Shown here piece after piece: positions 1 through 13,912 of a DNA stretch of 64,000 nt; the stretch's first letter is position 1, and each line of letters starts with the position of its first letter. The notes under the pieces were generated by a model that was not told where the DNA came from, made no database searches, and was given only the letters and a program-made list of their open reading frames with translations. Location: NCBI RefSeq assembly GCF_020740795.1, contig NC_067290.1, forward strand, positions 15,234,001 to 15,298,000, in the 5' to 3' direction. The position numbers and the translations under genes are program-made. The DNA is from Apus apus (lineage: Eukaryota > Chordata > Aves > Apodiformes > Apodidae).

Positions 1-1418
<1,418 letters not shown>

Positions 1419-1462
1419 GGCGGCGGCCCCACGTCCCCGGGCTGCTGGAGCGCGGGGCCGGC

Positions 1463-1491
1463 CCAGGGCAAATATTAGCCCGGTGGCCCAA
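1463..1491 (-). promoter_or_regulatory. AT-rich box upstream of MST1 start
   Basis: A short AT-rich block (CTAATATTTGCCC on the minus strand) sits about 50-70 bp upstream of the MST1 ATG inside otherwise almost pure G+C. It could be a TATA-like element or a binding site for a liver homeodomain or forkhead factor. The match to any one consensus is imperfect. Confidence 0.3.
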
Positions 1492-1719
1492 GGCCAGGGA
1501 CGGCCCGGGTCACGCTGCGCTGGGGGCGACAGGGGGCGGGTCCGGGGGCGGGGCCACGACGAGAGGCGTGTCCTTCGCGAGGGTGTGGTGGGGCGGGGCC
1601 GGGGCGAGCAGGGCGGGACGGCGGCGGGGCGCGCGGAGGGGGGAGGCGGGGCCGCGCGCGGCCAGGTGGGGCGGGGCGGAGCGGGGCGGGGCGGGAGCGG
1701 GTGCCGGGCGGTGATTGGC

Positions 1720-1876
1720 CGCGGCGCGCTCGTGCCGGCCGTTGCTAGGCGCCCTGCGCCCCGCCCCCAGGTACGTGCCCGCGCGGGGTCGCGCTCGCGC
1801 CGCGCCGCCCGCTCGGTGCGTCGGGGCCGCTGGCGGCAGAGCCGGGGGAGCGGCCTCCGGGCCCGGCCGTGGCACG
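1720..1876 (+). other. DAG1: Candidate non-coding first exon of DAG1
   Basis: Vertebrate DAG1 has a 5' UTR exon far upstream of its first coding exon. Inside the CpG island a good splice donor (GGCACG then GTGAGC, GT at 1877-1878) follows the CCAAT box by about 160 bp, which is a plausible place for that exon. This is inference: other GTGAG-like donors exist in the island, and the transcription start is not visible. Confidence 0.3.
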
Positions 1877-4800
1877 GTGAGCGGCGGCGGGGACGGGCGG
1901 GACCGGGCTGCGTCCGGCGGTCGGCGGCGCGGGGATGGGCGGCACCTGCCGGGCCGCCCTGCCCTTGGCCTGCCGGGCGGGCTGCGCCGGGAGCGGCGGC
2001 GCGGCCTGGGCTGAGCGGAGGCGGCGGCGGGCCCCGGGCCTCCCGGTGCACGGGCAGTGGGGCCACTCGGCCCGGCGGGGCCGCCTGTCGCCGCCTCAGT
2101 CCGGGCGGGCCCCCGCGGCCTTGCTGGGGCCGGGCACGGGCGGCGGCCCGAGCTGGCGGAGGGTCCGGTCCCCTCCGGCCGCCGGTCCCACCCTCCGCCG
2201 GGTTTTCCCGCCGCCCCGTGCCCGGGCGCCAGCCGGGCTCCGGTGGGCACCTTGCCCAGGGCTGCCTGGCGGGGCCGGCGCTGCCGGCGGGCGGGAGGCG
2301 GAGCGGGCCCGGGGCTCCGAGCGCCGCGGCCCGGTCGGGCTGTACCGGGCGCGGGGGCTTCAGTGCAGCCGCCTTGGAGGCGGTGGGAGCGACCCGGTGG
2401 CTGGAGATGGCGACGGGCGGTCCCGGGATGTGCCGTGGGGTGTTCCGGGGCCGGGCTGGGCCGTGCAGGGGGTGCGGGGACACGGCAGCTCTCCCCGCTC
2501 ACCGGCGCCGTCCGGGGGGTTTGCAGGTGTCCGGGGGAGGGGGGGTCCCTGGGCGCGCTGCCCTGGCGCTCGCGGGCGGGGCTGTTGGGGCAGCCTCTCG
2601 GCCCTCACCCCCCTTCAGGACAGACCCATCTCGCCGGGGGCTCGGTGGGGCCCCGGGGGCTCCAACGACCCCACCAAACCCCTTGCAGGAATGACTAAGG
2701 GCAGAGGCTGTTCCAGGCACTACTGACCCACAGTTAATCGCTTGTCTTCACCAAGTCAGTGGTGTGGGTGACTAAATCTAAACAAGTAAGTTCTGTTGCA
2801 CAAAAAAGCACGAATGCAGAATATTCCCCGTGGCCTCCCTGGCTCCTCAGAAGCAACAGGCTGCAGAGCTGCTTGCCCAAGTCTCCGTGCCCATCCAGTC
2901 AGCGGGTGTGAATATAGCATGTTTTGCCACCGGTTTGCAGGGTGTAAACCCCTGTGTGGCTTTTTAGAGCTTAGCCTGGTCTGTGCTGCTCACGGGAGGC
3001 GGACAGGAGCGCTCGGGCAGGGCACAGTCGCTCCCTGGGGTGGTGTGTCTCCCTTGGTTCTGGAGCTTTGGGCTCCTGAGCTTGGGATAATAGCACTGAA
3101 CATTGCTCACCTGTCCAAAATGAGACTAAAGCCCTCTTTTTGTATGAAAAGAAAAAGTATTAATTTATCTTCTCTCAGGCCCCCCAGGCAGGGGCTTCTT
3201 CCCACTGCTGTCACAGGACGCACTGCTGGCGCTCTTCCCTTGGGAATGCTTTCCTTAACAAAAATAGTTATTTAACTTTCTCTATGGAATGCTGTCTCTT
3301 CCCATTGTTAGCTTTCCAGATTCCTCACTTCCAGAGCTCCTAGTTCAGCACAGGTCTCTTCACAGTCTCTGCGGCTATTCCGAGCATCCTAAAGCCCTTA
3401 TTCATTCCTCCTGATGCTTGTCATTGCACTCTTCTATCCTAAATATAGGGTAGTATGCTACGGGAGAAGCTTGAGAGCAAGCTGAAGTGCTGAGAACACC
3501 ACTGTTTACTCAGAGGAGTAATCAGCAAAGCCTGGCTGATTCCAGGTCACACCGTCTTCTTGCTGCAGGAGTTCACACTCACTTCTTTGGGAGCTGGCAG
3601 GAGTTCTTAAATAACTCGATGTTGTTGAAGGCACATGTTAGCTTAGAAATGGCCAGTTCTTTCAGTGTTGTGTAAACTGGTAGTCAATTCTGCTTAATTG
3701 TTGATACTGGGTCTGGAGAACTAGCAACAGCTGTGGGGCTGATAGCAGTAAAGGCGTTCTGCAACTCGCTGTGCCAGTAGGTTTTGAGTAGGATTTGTTA
3801 ACCCCGAGCACTTCTCTGCTGTTAGAAATGGCTGGTACTCGTAGCTAGCTCGAGCACTGCTTACCCACCTCTTCCTCCTCTCTCCCTGCCCAGTGTGCTG
3901 GGCTCAGCTCCTACCAGAAATGCAGGAGGACATGTGACGGGTAGACTGAGACCTTTTGCCAGCTTCAGCAGTAAAGTGTGTGCTTAGAATTGGTTGAAAA
4001 CTTCCTAAATTGTCTCCCACAGGCAGCTGGTCTGGAGGAATTCTGGTGTGTCCCATGGCAGAGCCGTGCTCTGGCAGTGAGGGGGTGAGGTGGGAGTGAG
4101 CCCTGCATCCCAGCTGCCACCAGCGTGCCAGCTGACAGGCCTGAGAGGTGCTCTGCTCTGGAAAACGGCAGCCCCACTCCAGTCTGATGTAGAAGAGGAC
4201 TCTGTGGTTGCAGCAACAGGGTCCTGTGGGAATTCTCCTGCTTTAGTGTGCGTGGCACAGGTGTGAGATGCACCAGGAATGGTGTTTCCTTGTCTCTTCC
4301 ATCTTAATTGGGGCGATACTAAGAGAGATTGTCCTGGAGAGGTAGCAGGGTGCTGTGCCAGCCTGGGGAGGAACTCCAGCTGACAGGAGGTGAGCTGTCT
4401 GTCTCATTTCAGTAATGACAGCTATCTGGGAAGTTTTGTGGAGAGGATGATTTTGGATGGTGTGTCCCTCTCCTGCTGTTAGCTGAGGAATAACGTGGAG
4501 GATTTAATTCTAGTAATGATTAATTTGAATAAGGAAAATGCAAACTCTGAGTTCTCCTTGGGCAAACAGGGGTCATGTAAATAACTGCCTCTGGCATTCT
4601 TTGTGGTGCTTGCAGACAGTCTACCAATTACTTCTGGTCTCTTGCTGAATCAGTGGGAGGCTGTCGCTCCTTGAGCTCTGAGGACTTCGCAGTGATTTGG
4701 GCGAAATACAAATAAACACAGTTGGATTGACCTAGCATATCTGAGGTCTTGGTATGCTGAAAATGTTTGTTCTTAGGATGTTTGTGCAGTCTGGAGAGCT

Positions 4801-5845
4801 CTGTACCTTCAACCCTATTTGCAGACAGCTGTGACCATGTGTAACCTGTGAAAAATAAAAGATCAGTCCAAAGAACCTGTGCTTTTAGGGCTGGTTCTGT
4901 GAAGTTAGATAGGTTTGAGCCAACTCCTAAGGTGCTGCTGGACAGAAAATTGAACACGTCGACCTGCCTGACTGCGTTAGGTAGGTGCACTTCCTATTCT
5001 AATGCATTTTCCTCTCCATATATCTCCCTGCATTTGCCTGTTGGCTTAAACTGTCTGTGGTTCAGCTTTTCTGGGGTAAAATTTTAGCTTGCCAGTGGGA
5101 AAGATGGATGGATATATTTGATGTTACTGCTCTTCTTTATTGTTGCATTTTTCATGAGCATCTGAGCTGCTCTGGTGCAACGCTGTCCACAGGAACTGGT
5201 CCAAGTCCTGTGGCCAGGCAGGGGAACCCCCAGAAAGCTGCTTGGCTCGGGTGCATGGTGTGTGAGCTGCTCTGGATGTCTCATGAGGAGAAGACAGGGC
5301 AAGGTGTGGGGTGTGGGAAGCCTCTCTCTTTCTTGCTGGTGACCTGCTTGAGTGGACAGATCTGTCTTGAAACCACCACCTGAATTAAAGCTGGAGCTTC
5401 TTGCCAGATGGTAACTTCTGCCTGAGTTGTTAGCTGGGGTGCAGGCAATACCAGGCACTTGAGGAATGCACCCTGCTTTCCTGAGTGCTGTGTCCTGCTC
5501 AAGGTCACCCAGCAGTGGTGGTTTCTGAGAGCCAGGTTTGATGCATGCTAGGAAATTCCCTGGAATCTCTGCCAGTGGTAGTAGTGCCAGACTTCTGGCT
5601 CTTCCATGTCTGGGTCTTGTCCCTGAGCAGCAAGCTGGGTCCTGAGAGCTGGAGGGGCCACTGGGCTACCTCTGCACCCGCAGCTCCTTTTGGTAGCCCT
5701 TGCACATGTTCAGCTATGGAGAGCTCACAGCAGCACCCCCCAGGCTTTATCACAGTGTTTTGCCATGTGGCCTCCTGAGCTGTGTCACTGCTGGCCATGT
5801 CCATCCCAATGGCAGTGCCACCACAGTTGCTGTGGGGTGAGGCAC

Positions 5846-6103
5846 AGTGAGCCTCAGGACAAAGGGCAATGGGCACAAGCCGGAGCACAGGAGGTTCAAG
5901 ATAAACATAAGGAAAAACTTCTTTTTTGAGAGGGTTACAGAGCACTGGAACAGGCTGCCCAGAGAGAGTGTGGAGTCGTCTTCTCTGGAGAAATTCAGAA
6001 CCTGTCTGGACTTACTGTGTGATCTGCTGTAGGTGTCCTGCTCTAGCAGGGGAGTTGGACTAGATGATCTTCAGAGGTCACTTACAACCTTTACCACTCT
6101 GAG
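5846..6103 (+). mobile_element. CR1 LINE 3' end, plus orientation
   Basis: Typical avian CR1 tail: GGGCAATGGGCACAAGC, then the codons for FKINIRKNFF, GGAACAGGCTGCCCAGAGAG, and TTGGACTAGATGATCTTCAG close to the end. Only about 260 bp of the 3' end is present, as is usual for 5'-truncated CR1 copies. The terminal 8-bp ATTCTRTG-type repeat has decayed. Confidence 0.92.
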
Positions 6104-9100
6104 CTGCAGAGAGCAGTGTGTGGGACAGCTGAGCTGGTCTAAAGCTCACTACTTTTGGGTGGGAGAGGTCTGACCTCCAGACACAGTTGTGGCATTTGCA
6201 GGCTTCTTGCTGACCCGAACTGTTTTTTTTTCCCCCTGGGTTGACTTTCTGCAAATTAGTAACCTGAATTGTCCATGGAAGGAACTTGTCAACACCCCAG
6301 CAGAGCATGGGGAGAGGAATCAAGGCCCAGGATGGAGAAGAAGCAGTAGGTGGGCATGGTCCCTGTGCTGGAGAACTGTGGGTTAGCTCAGGATGAGTGG
6401 TTGCCTCCGCCAGCCTCATGGCTTGGTGCTCTCAAAAGGGCCCTTCTCCTTCCTTGCTCTCAGCTGTGCCCTCTCACCTCCTCCCACATGCCAGCTGTGG
6501 TGCTGAGCTGATGCAGTGAGAAACTGATCTTGCCAACTTGGAATAAAATTGTTCTTTTTTTTCAGCTAGACCCTTTCTCCAGTGGCTTAGTGAAGTAGTC
6601 AGGAGGTAAGCTGGACCATCTTCAGAGGCAGGGAGTGGATTTATCAGCAGAGCTCTCCCTTGGAAAGGTGCTCTTGGCTATAACTGATATTTTCCTCCTC
6701 AGGGTTGAGCTGTCCCCTGCAGTTTCACTGGCCTGCAGGTATCCTTTAGGCCTGGAGAGTGCTATCCTCTTGATAGGATTCAAAACACATTACCTCTGGC
6801 AGATCTTCACATGGAGCTTGGAAACAGTGGTAGAACATGTCCCAGCACTTTAGGTGGACAACGTTCAGCTTTGGTTTGGGTTTTGCTTTAGAAAAACAGG
6901 CTCCTTGCCTCATCTAACCTCTAAAGAGATACTTGAATTAAGGTTTTCGCTGATAACTTATCTTTTTTTCCCTTTTCTTATGTTGTGGTCTGACCACAGT
7001 GCTCAGCTCTGGCATGTGCCATCAGTGCAACCCCAAACAAGGACATCGTGTGTATTTTCTTGCTGTGCTCTCTGGGAAGGGCTCAATTCATAGACAGTTG
7101 CATGGGCAGCTTCAGAAATATTTTGGATCCTGGGTCCTCAGAGCTTTCCAACAAATTGGCTTAGAAGCCTCTTCATGCAATACTTGATTTTGTAAATGCT
7201 CCTCAGTAAGGACCTGACAAGCGGCATTCCTCCCCTCCCTCCTCCGGGGCTGAAAAACTGATTACAGGAGAGGTTTCAGTTTACTCTAGCATAGTTACAG
7301 GTCACACGAGTGCTGAATGCATATTGGTGATGAATTCACACTGGGTCTTTTCTGGTTTTTGAACTAGATTGTACATTTAGGCTTCAGAAAGCTTAATCTT
7401 CTGTGAAGTGTGTTCCTTAAGGGCGGGGATTAGCATTCAGTAATTTTGATGAGTTTCCCGTAGCAGATACTGATCATTTCGTATCAGTCCCAAGGGCTAA
7501 GAATTGATTTTTTGGATGAGCTTGAGTAAGAAGAGGCTGGGTGATAGTTTGAACTAGCAGTTTTCCATCTGAGTGGTGAATTACAAGTGATCTGAAAGCC
7601 TCATGCCACTGTCACAACTTCAGATGGTGACACGGGGGCTGGCTGTGCCTTTGGTTCCTCACTAGGGTGGCACTGCTTAGATGTCTTCCCTCTTTCCTGT
7701 GCAAGGTCAGCCCCCAGACAGGCTCTTCCAGGCTCTTTGGGAAACACACCTCTTACCAGAGCTCCTGAGGCCCCTAAAGGATTTCCTTGTGTATGTGGCT
7801 TCTTTGGAACTTCTCAGTTACAGAGGAGAGGGACCAAGAGTGGCAGACAAAAACAATCCCTGTCTCTAGTGCTCAGTTATTTGGCAGGATGTAGTTCAGA
7901 TACTGCTTTAATCAAAATGGAAATAGTTGCTGAGATTTTCCAGTGTGGCTTCTGTTCCTCTCCCATAAATTTATTCTCTAAAGCACCCCCTCAGTACTGG
8001 TCTCTACCTGACAGTTTCCTCTACAGCAAGGATTTCATCAGGCCTCTAAATTGCTAAAATAATGTGTAGAAATGAAAGGTGAGATGTTTTATTATCTTTG
8101 TGGCTTCTGGGATTCCTGCAGGAAAGCCCTACACAGGTGTGGGCTTCTAGGTGGGTACCAGGAGGCGTTTGGAGCCAGGAGGCAGGAAAAGGTAGATGTG
8201 CTGATATGGAATGCTCTGGAGCTCCCTTTTCTTCTAAGGCAAAGACCTTTCCTCTCAGTCTGCTTCCTCTGAGGGTGAGTGATTTGCTTTTCCCAAAGCA
8301 AGGGATTCTTCTATTAAATGGTTTGGCACTCATCTACAAATACAGAGTTTGATGCCAGTGGAAAATCTTAACATTGGGATTGCAATTATACAAATATTTG
8401 AGGTTGCAGTGATTCCCTGTTTGTGTCCCTTGGACTTTCTAGTTAGGTCTTGACATCTGTGGAGTGTCTGAGCTCTGCTGTAGGAGCTGATTCCTGCATG
8501 ACAGACAATGCATGGTGTTTTCCCATCCCAAAGGAAATATTTCCAGTGGAATTTTTATGAAACTGCCTGAGGCCAGCATTGGAGAATACAAGATGGTTAT
8601 TCTAAAACCTTCTCTGAATTAATCTTTGCCGAATCCGATCAGGAAGACACACAGAGCCAGTGTAGCTTTGTCTCTGAAAAATTAGACTTCTACCTCTACA
8701 GATGCAGAGTAAAGACTGGCTGGGGGTGAGGGTGGGTATATTCCTCTAGGATTTTTTCTAAAATTCAAAATCCTTTTGCATATCTGCTCCCAAAATCTTT
8801 GCCATCTTTCCTTTCTCCTGCTTCCTGGATGGTTTAGACATGTTGTAAATTATTAATTTCAGTGGTGCTGGCAACAACTGAGCTTAATACGTGCAAACAA
8901 CTTGTATCCTTGATTTTGTTAGTTCTCAGGCAGACTTCACATAAAGCTTCTGCCATGTAGTGTTTGTGGGGGAGATGCTTGGGGGGGGTCCTGTGAGTCT
9001 TGGTGTCACATCGCGAATCTGCCCATCCTGTGTGGAATGAAGCATCAGGAAAAGGGCGGTAAATGCTATTTTATTTAGTGTCCAGATCAGTTGCTTTTCA

Positions 9101-9966
9101 GGCTGGGCACTAATGGTGGTGGTGGCGGCAGGAATACAGAAGGGATTTGGACTGACCATCCCACGTACTCTGATGCAAAGGTCTGTACCATGGCACTGTA
9201 CGTATTTGAACAGTATCAGTTTAGCTCCCTCTGAGTCAACTGTTTGGCCAAAATGTGAAACCTCATGTCCTCTGCGTGGGGAATTTTGTGCTTCCAGCAA
9301 TGTTTGTGAAGCCAGCTCTTTGTGTTTATCTGGATGCCAACAGCCTTGTCCTGGTTGCTCTTTCTGGAAACATTTTATCACATCTTAGAATAAAATTTTT
9401 GTTTGAATATCAGGGGTCAGCCTTCAGAGAAGTAAGGAGCTTGATCTGAGAATAACAATTCTATAGTATAAGAATAGGGCTTTGTAGCCTCATGAAAACT
9501 TTGTTATCGAAGTGAGTGTGAAAAAGGGCATCATCTGCTACTGGCAAAGATGTAAAATTGTTTATTGTGGACTTAAAGCATTGAGAAGGCAGCAGTGTTC
9601 CCCTCTATGCTAATGGTGATGAGCCAGGATAAAAGTTGTGTGTGGTTTTGTCTGTTGAACGTGGCAGAGTGAAGCGCTCTGTGATCACTCCATGATTACC
9701 ATGGCTAATTTAGGCGTGAGAAGGTTTGTTTAAAAGCCTTGATCAGAGGTGGACGAGCTGCTGGAATCTAGAAGCACAACTCCAGACCTGTGATGTGGTT
9801 CAGTCACCACCCTTCCCTCAAACCAGTGTCCCAGTGCCTTATTCCTGGAAGCTGGAGTCCCCACCCTCCTCTTCGATCTCCCCGCCACACTGGTTCTGTG
9901 CTGCTACACCTAAGCCTGCTGTGCTTCTGTAATATCTTACTCAGGCGGAGACGTGCAACTGGCCCT

Positions 9967-10031
9967 CTCCTCCTCCTCCTCCTCCTCCTCCTCCTCCTCC
10001 TCCTCCTCCTCCTCCTCCTCCTCCTCCTCCT
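9967..10031. repeat. (CTC)n trinucleotide microsatellite, ~21 units
   Basis: An uninterrupted CTC run of about 65 bp lies in presumed DAG1 intron 1. One strand is pure pyrimidine and the other pure purine. Apparent poly-Leu, poly-Ser or poly-Arg reading frames here are translations of the repeat, not genes. Confidence 0.97.
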
Positions 10032-13000
10032 GCTTTCCCCCTGCCCCAGCTGTGGCTGGAGCCAGGACCTGCAGGGACAGGTGGGGCTGTGCATCTCTGG
10101 CTGGTGGCTGTGTGGGTTTTGAACTGCAAACTGGCTGCAGGTCTGTGAGCTCAGCCTGGCCTCACAGCCAGCCCTGCCTGGCCCGTCAGCATCCCTGGGG
10201 AGAGAGGGTTTGTGGTACTGTCCTACCCTCATGGGGAGAAGCTGTTTCCTGCAGACCTCCGTGCTCCATTGCTGCATCCTGGTGCTGTGTGCTTTGCTCT
10301 GGTGTCACCCGGCTCAGCTGCCTCTGGCCCTTTTCTCTTCCCTCAGTTGCAGGCCCCTAAAGCTTCCCTTGGGGGGAATAACTTTGAATAGCGAGCTTAA
10401 TCCTGCAGACTTCAGGTAAGCCTTTTTGCACCTTTTACAGTCTGTTCACACACTGGTTGAAAACCATTGCCTTAGTATGATGCTCCAGGAGATGTTTTGA
10501 GGCAGCTTCTCCCCTGCTTCATAAAGGAATTCAAAGAAGGCAGTGAGATTCTGGATTTGATTTTTCCTGAAGTTAAGACAAAAGCAGGGCCTTGCAGAGA
10601 GGGGCAGTTCTGCCCTTTGTACGTTGGCTGTACATACCTGTGTTTTGTGATGAGTTGGTTCAGGTGCTGCTGGAAGTGCAGTCCACCACCAGCATGAGGG
10701 AGATCACAGAGGGCAAGGCTGGGTGCAGAGCTCTTCCCTGTGAGTTTCTTTTGGACTGGTGAATATGTGGCTTGGTCACTCCAGCTGAGAGCCCAGGGAA
10801 GAGTGCTCCATGTGCTGAAGTCCTATTTTATGGTCATATATGGGAATTCAGGCTGGCTAAGCTGACTCCCAAGGCAAGTGTTTAGGGGTGGGATTCTTTA
10901 AGCAGTGACTTAAGATGATGATTCTTAGCGAGGTCTGTGCAGCTGACTCTAAGCCCTGTTTGGGACCAGCAGGCTCAGGCTGTGCCAACTGGAAAAGGTC
11001 AGCTGAAGCTGGGAGCGGCCTGGGCACATGGCTGGATGTCTGGTTTGGAGTGAGGAAAAGTCACCCTCAGTATCAGTAGAAGCCAGTAGCTCTGCTCTGC
11101 AGCCTTAGCTGATCCAGGAGCAGACTCACTGCGTTTCGTGGTATGTCAGTGTCTGTTCTGGTTCAAAGCAGACCCAGGCATGTACAGAAGCTTGTAAACG
11201 CACAGGTCCACATCTCAGCAGAGAAGAAAAGCTGTCTGCTCCCCATTGGGAGTCAAGGAATAGTCTTGATGGGAAACTCAGTGATGTAAATCTATGTTAA
11301 GGAGATGGGCTTGAGGGATCAGCTGGAGGAATTGAAGTGGCCAGTGTCATCCTGCTTGGGCTTTGCGAGAGCAGCCAGCTGAGCTGATTTGCAAAGCACT
11401 TTTCAAGGCAAACAGTTGTCCTGTTTACCTTGCATCTCCTCAATGGAGAGGAATTACCTGTGTCAGCAGATCTAGGAAGTCATTTTTCTTCTTTAGGCTT
11501 GGTCAGGAGGAGCATACATCTGGTCTGTTCCGGGTGTGACTAGTTAAGGACCCTTCTGAAGCAGAAACAAGAAGAAATATTGCTGCTCTCATCTGGGTGG
11601 TGATCCTGAATGGAAGCACAGCCTGTTGGGGAAAATGGTGCTGCTGCAGTAGCTGATGCTGCCGAGCAGACTGGGTTATTGCTCCAGGTTTTTATCTTAG
11701 GCTGGTTTCCTGAACTCCAACAAGTTGGCGATGCAGAGGCCATTTGTGCAGGAAAGAGGTCTTGCAGCAGCGTCTGGTTCCATTTGCTGCTGGCAGGCTT
11801 TCGAGCAGTCCCCTGCATAGAAAAGTCACATGAGAAAAGCATTTAATGTATTTTTAGATGTCTTTTAAAGTGGCTTAGTAGCTGAAAAGAAACCTGCGTC
11901 AGGTCACTCTCCTGCTTGCAGCAGTTTGCCCAGAAGTGCTGGAACGGACTATTAATGTGGAATAGATCCATTTGGAGACTTCTGCTGTAAGGGAATTTTG
12001 CTGTGTGCTACCAGAATGCAGCTGCCTGTGGGAGGTGGCCCTCGCTGTCACTTTGTACCGCTTGGATGCTGGTTAGGACAATAGTGGGAAATGAATGGGA
12101 GATGTCCAGCTGAAACTAGTTTAATTTATTTTTCCCTTTTTCTTTTGGAATTGTTTGGGTTTTCCTTGGCGACTTTATGCAGTGTTCTTGCACAGTGCTG
12201 ATTTTTACAGGGTCCAAACCTGGCATGCTTGGCTTCTCAGCTGGTATTGCTGGCAGAAGAGGTTCTGCTTTTCACTTGTGTGGGTGCAAGGAAAAAGACA
12301 AGTGGTCTTGTAGACTACACGTCCACCCAGGAAGCTGAGCCAGATGGAAACTGTCCTCTTGCTTGTCTCTCGCTGGGTTTCTTTAGTGTGTATCAGTTCC
12401 CCCATCCACTTCTCTGTGCAGCTGTGACACTTGTACCAGCACAAAGGGCTGAGAGAAGTGGGATAGTAAAGGTGGAAGCTCTTCCTGTGGGAGTAGCACC
12501 AGGTTAAAAGGATGGTGAAGCTGGCCATGATGCTGCAGTGGGTCTTCAGGCAGGCCAGGGCACATCTGCCTGGGGACGATGTGTCAGGGAGAAAGGTCAG
12601 CCATTTCTTTCCCTGCAAAATGCTGAGTTTCCAAGTCCTTGCCACTGTGGGAGAGTGTATGCTGCTCATGGGGCCTGTGTTTCATGGTCTCTTGAGATCT
12701 TCGTGGGCCGTTGAATAGGAGGAGAAGTGCACTGGAGTAGGAAGGAAGCACAATGCACGTCGTCACCTTGCGTCAGGGACAGGAGCATCCTTGTGCATGT
12801 GTTGGGGGTGCTGCTTTAAGAGCAGCAGTATTTATCTGACAGCTAACACAAAATATTAATGTAAATAAGCCAAGCTGTGATTTTTACCTTGAAGCATCTG
12901 GCGAGGTGACTCTTTGGTGATAGTGTGTAGGCAGGTGGGACAAGAGAGCTGGAATGTGCCAGATCGCTCTGCTTGTTCTCTGAAATGGATTTGACCGTAA

Positions 13001-13861
13001 GCGATGAAAGTCTGTGTATAACTAGAGGAGGAGAAAGCCTGACCACACCTGGAAAAGGTGCATGTTTTTCTCATTTATTTGCTAGGGTGCTTAATAATGG
13101 GAAAAAATAGCTGGGGAGAGACTATGACTTTCCCATCTCTTGAAGTCATCTACTGAAGATTTGCTTTAATCAAGTGGGGAAAACTTGAGGGACCCGTGTA
13201 ACAGATCTCGCTAGAACCCTTGAATGTGATGTGGGCATGTTTAAGAACATAATCTAAATTACAAATGTTGAGCTTTGCAATATGACCAGATAAACAAATT
13301 TGTTTGTCTTGTCCCTGTCACTTACATGGCTGTGAGCGTGGCTGTGCTAGGAGCTCTTCTGTGATGTCGCTGCCTCTCGCGCAAAGCCCAGATTGCTGCT
13401 TAATTTCTGCTGCCTCAACTTGAGCCCAGGTTTCCGGAGATGAATTTTGATGGCAAAAGCAGAGCTGGTGTCAGAGCGTGGTGTTTGTGGATGGGTGTTG
13501 GCAAAGGTGGTCCCCTGGGGCTGCCATAAAGCTGGTGCCCACCTCCTGGTGTCTGGGGCGGGTTGAAGCTGGGTGTGTGCTTTCGGGCTGCAGCGAGGCA
13601 GGAGAACGTGGCAGCAGATGGATGGCTGCATGTGCTGCTGTCAGGACGGCATGGCCTTGTAGGGAGATGTCCACAGCCTAGGACCTCCCCACCCCTCCTG
13701 GACCGGCTGCCAGCCATTTCTGGGAAGGCTCCTGGGGCCCATGGCTCCTGTGAGCTTTGCCTGCAGCACTGGAGACGCCCAGGGTGCATTTTAGTGCAGG
13801 TATAAATACCAGTAGGTTTCAGAGGCATTGCAGATTCTCCTCTGGTCCTCTTTTAAGCCCA

Positions 13862-13912
13862 AGTCATAAATAGGTTGGAGTCATAAATAGGTTGGAGTCA
13901 CAAATAGGCTGG
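13862..13912. repeat. Three tandem copies of a 17-bp unit
   Basis: The unit AGTCATAAATAGGTTGG occurs twice perfectly and a third time with two substitutions. It lies in the presumed first intron of DAG1 and has no identified function. Confidence 0.9.

Noticed and set aside
9790-10277. Frame with a poly-Leu stretch resembling a signal or membrane segment, and an antisense poly-Arg frame
   Set aside because: Both are translations of the CTC microsatellite.
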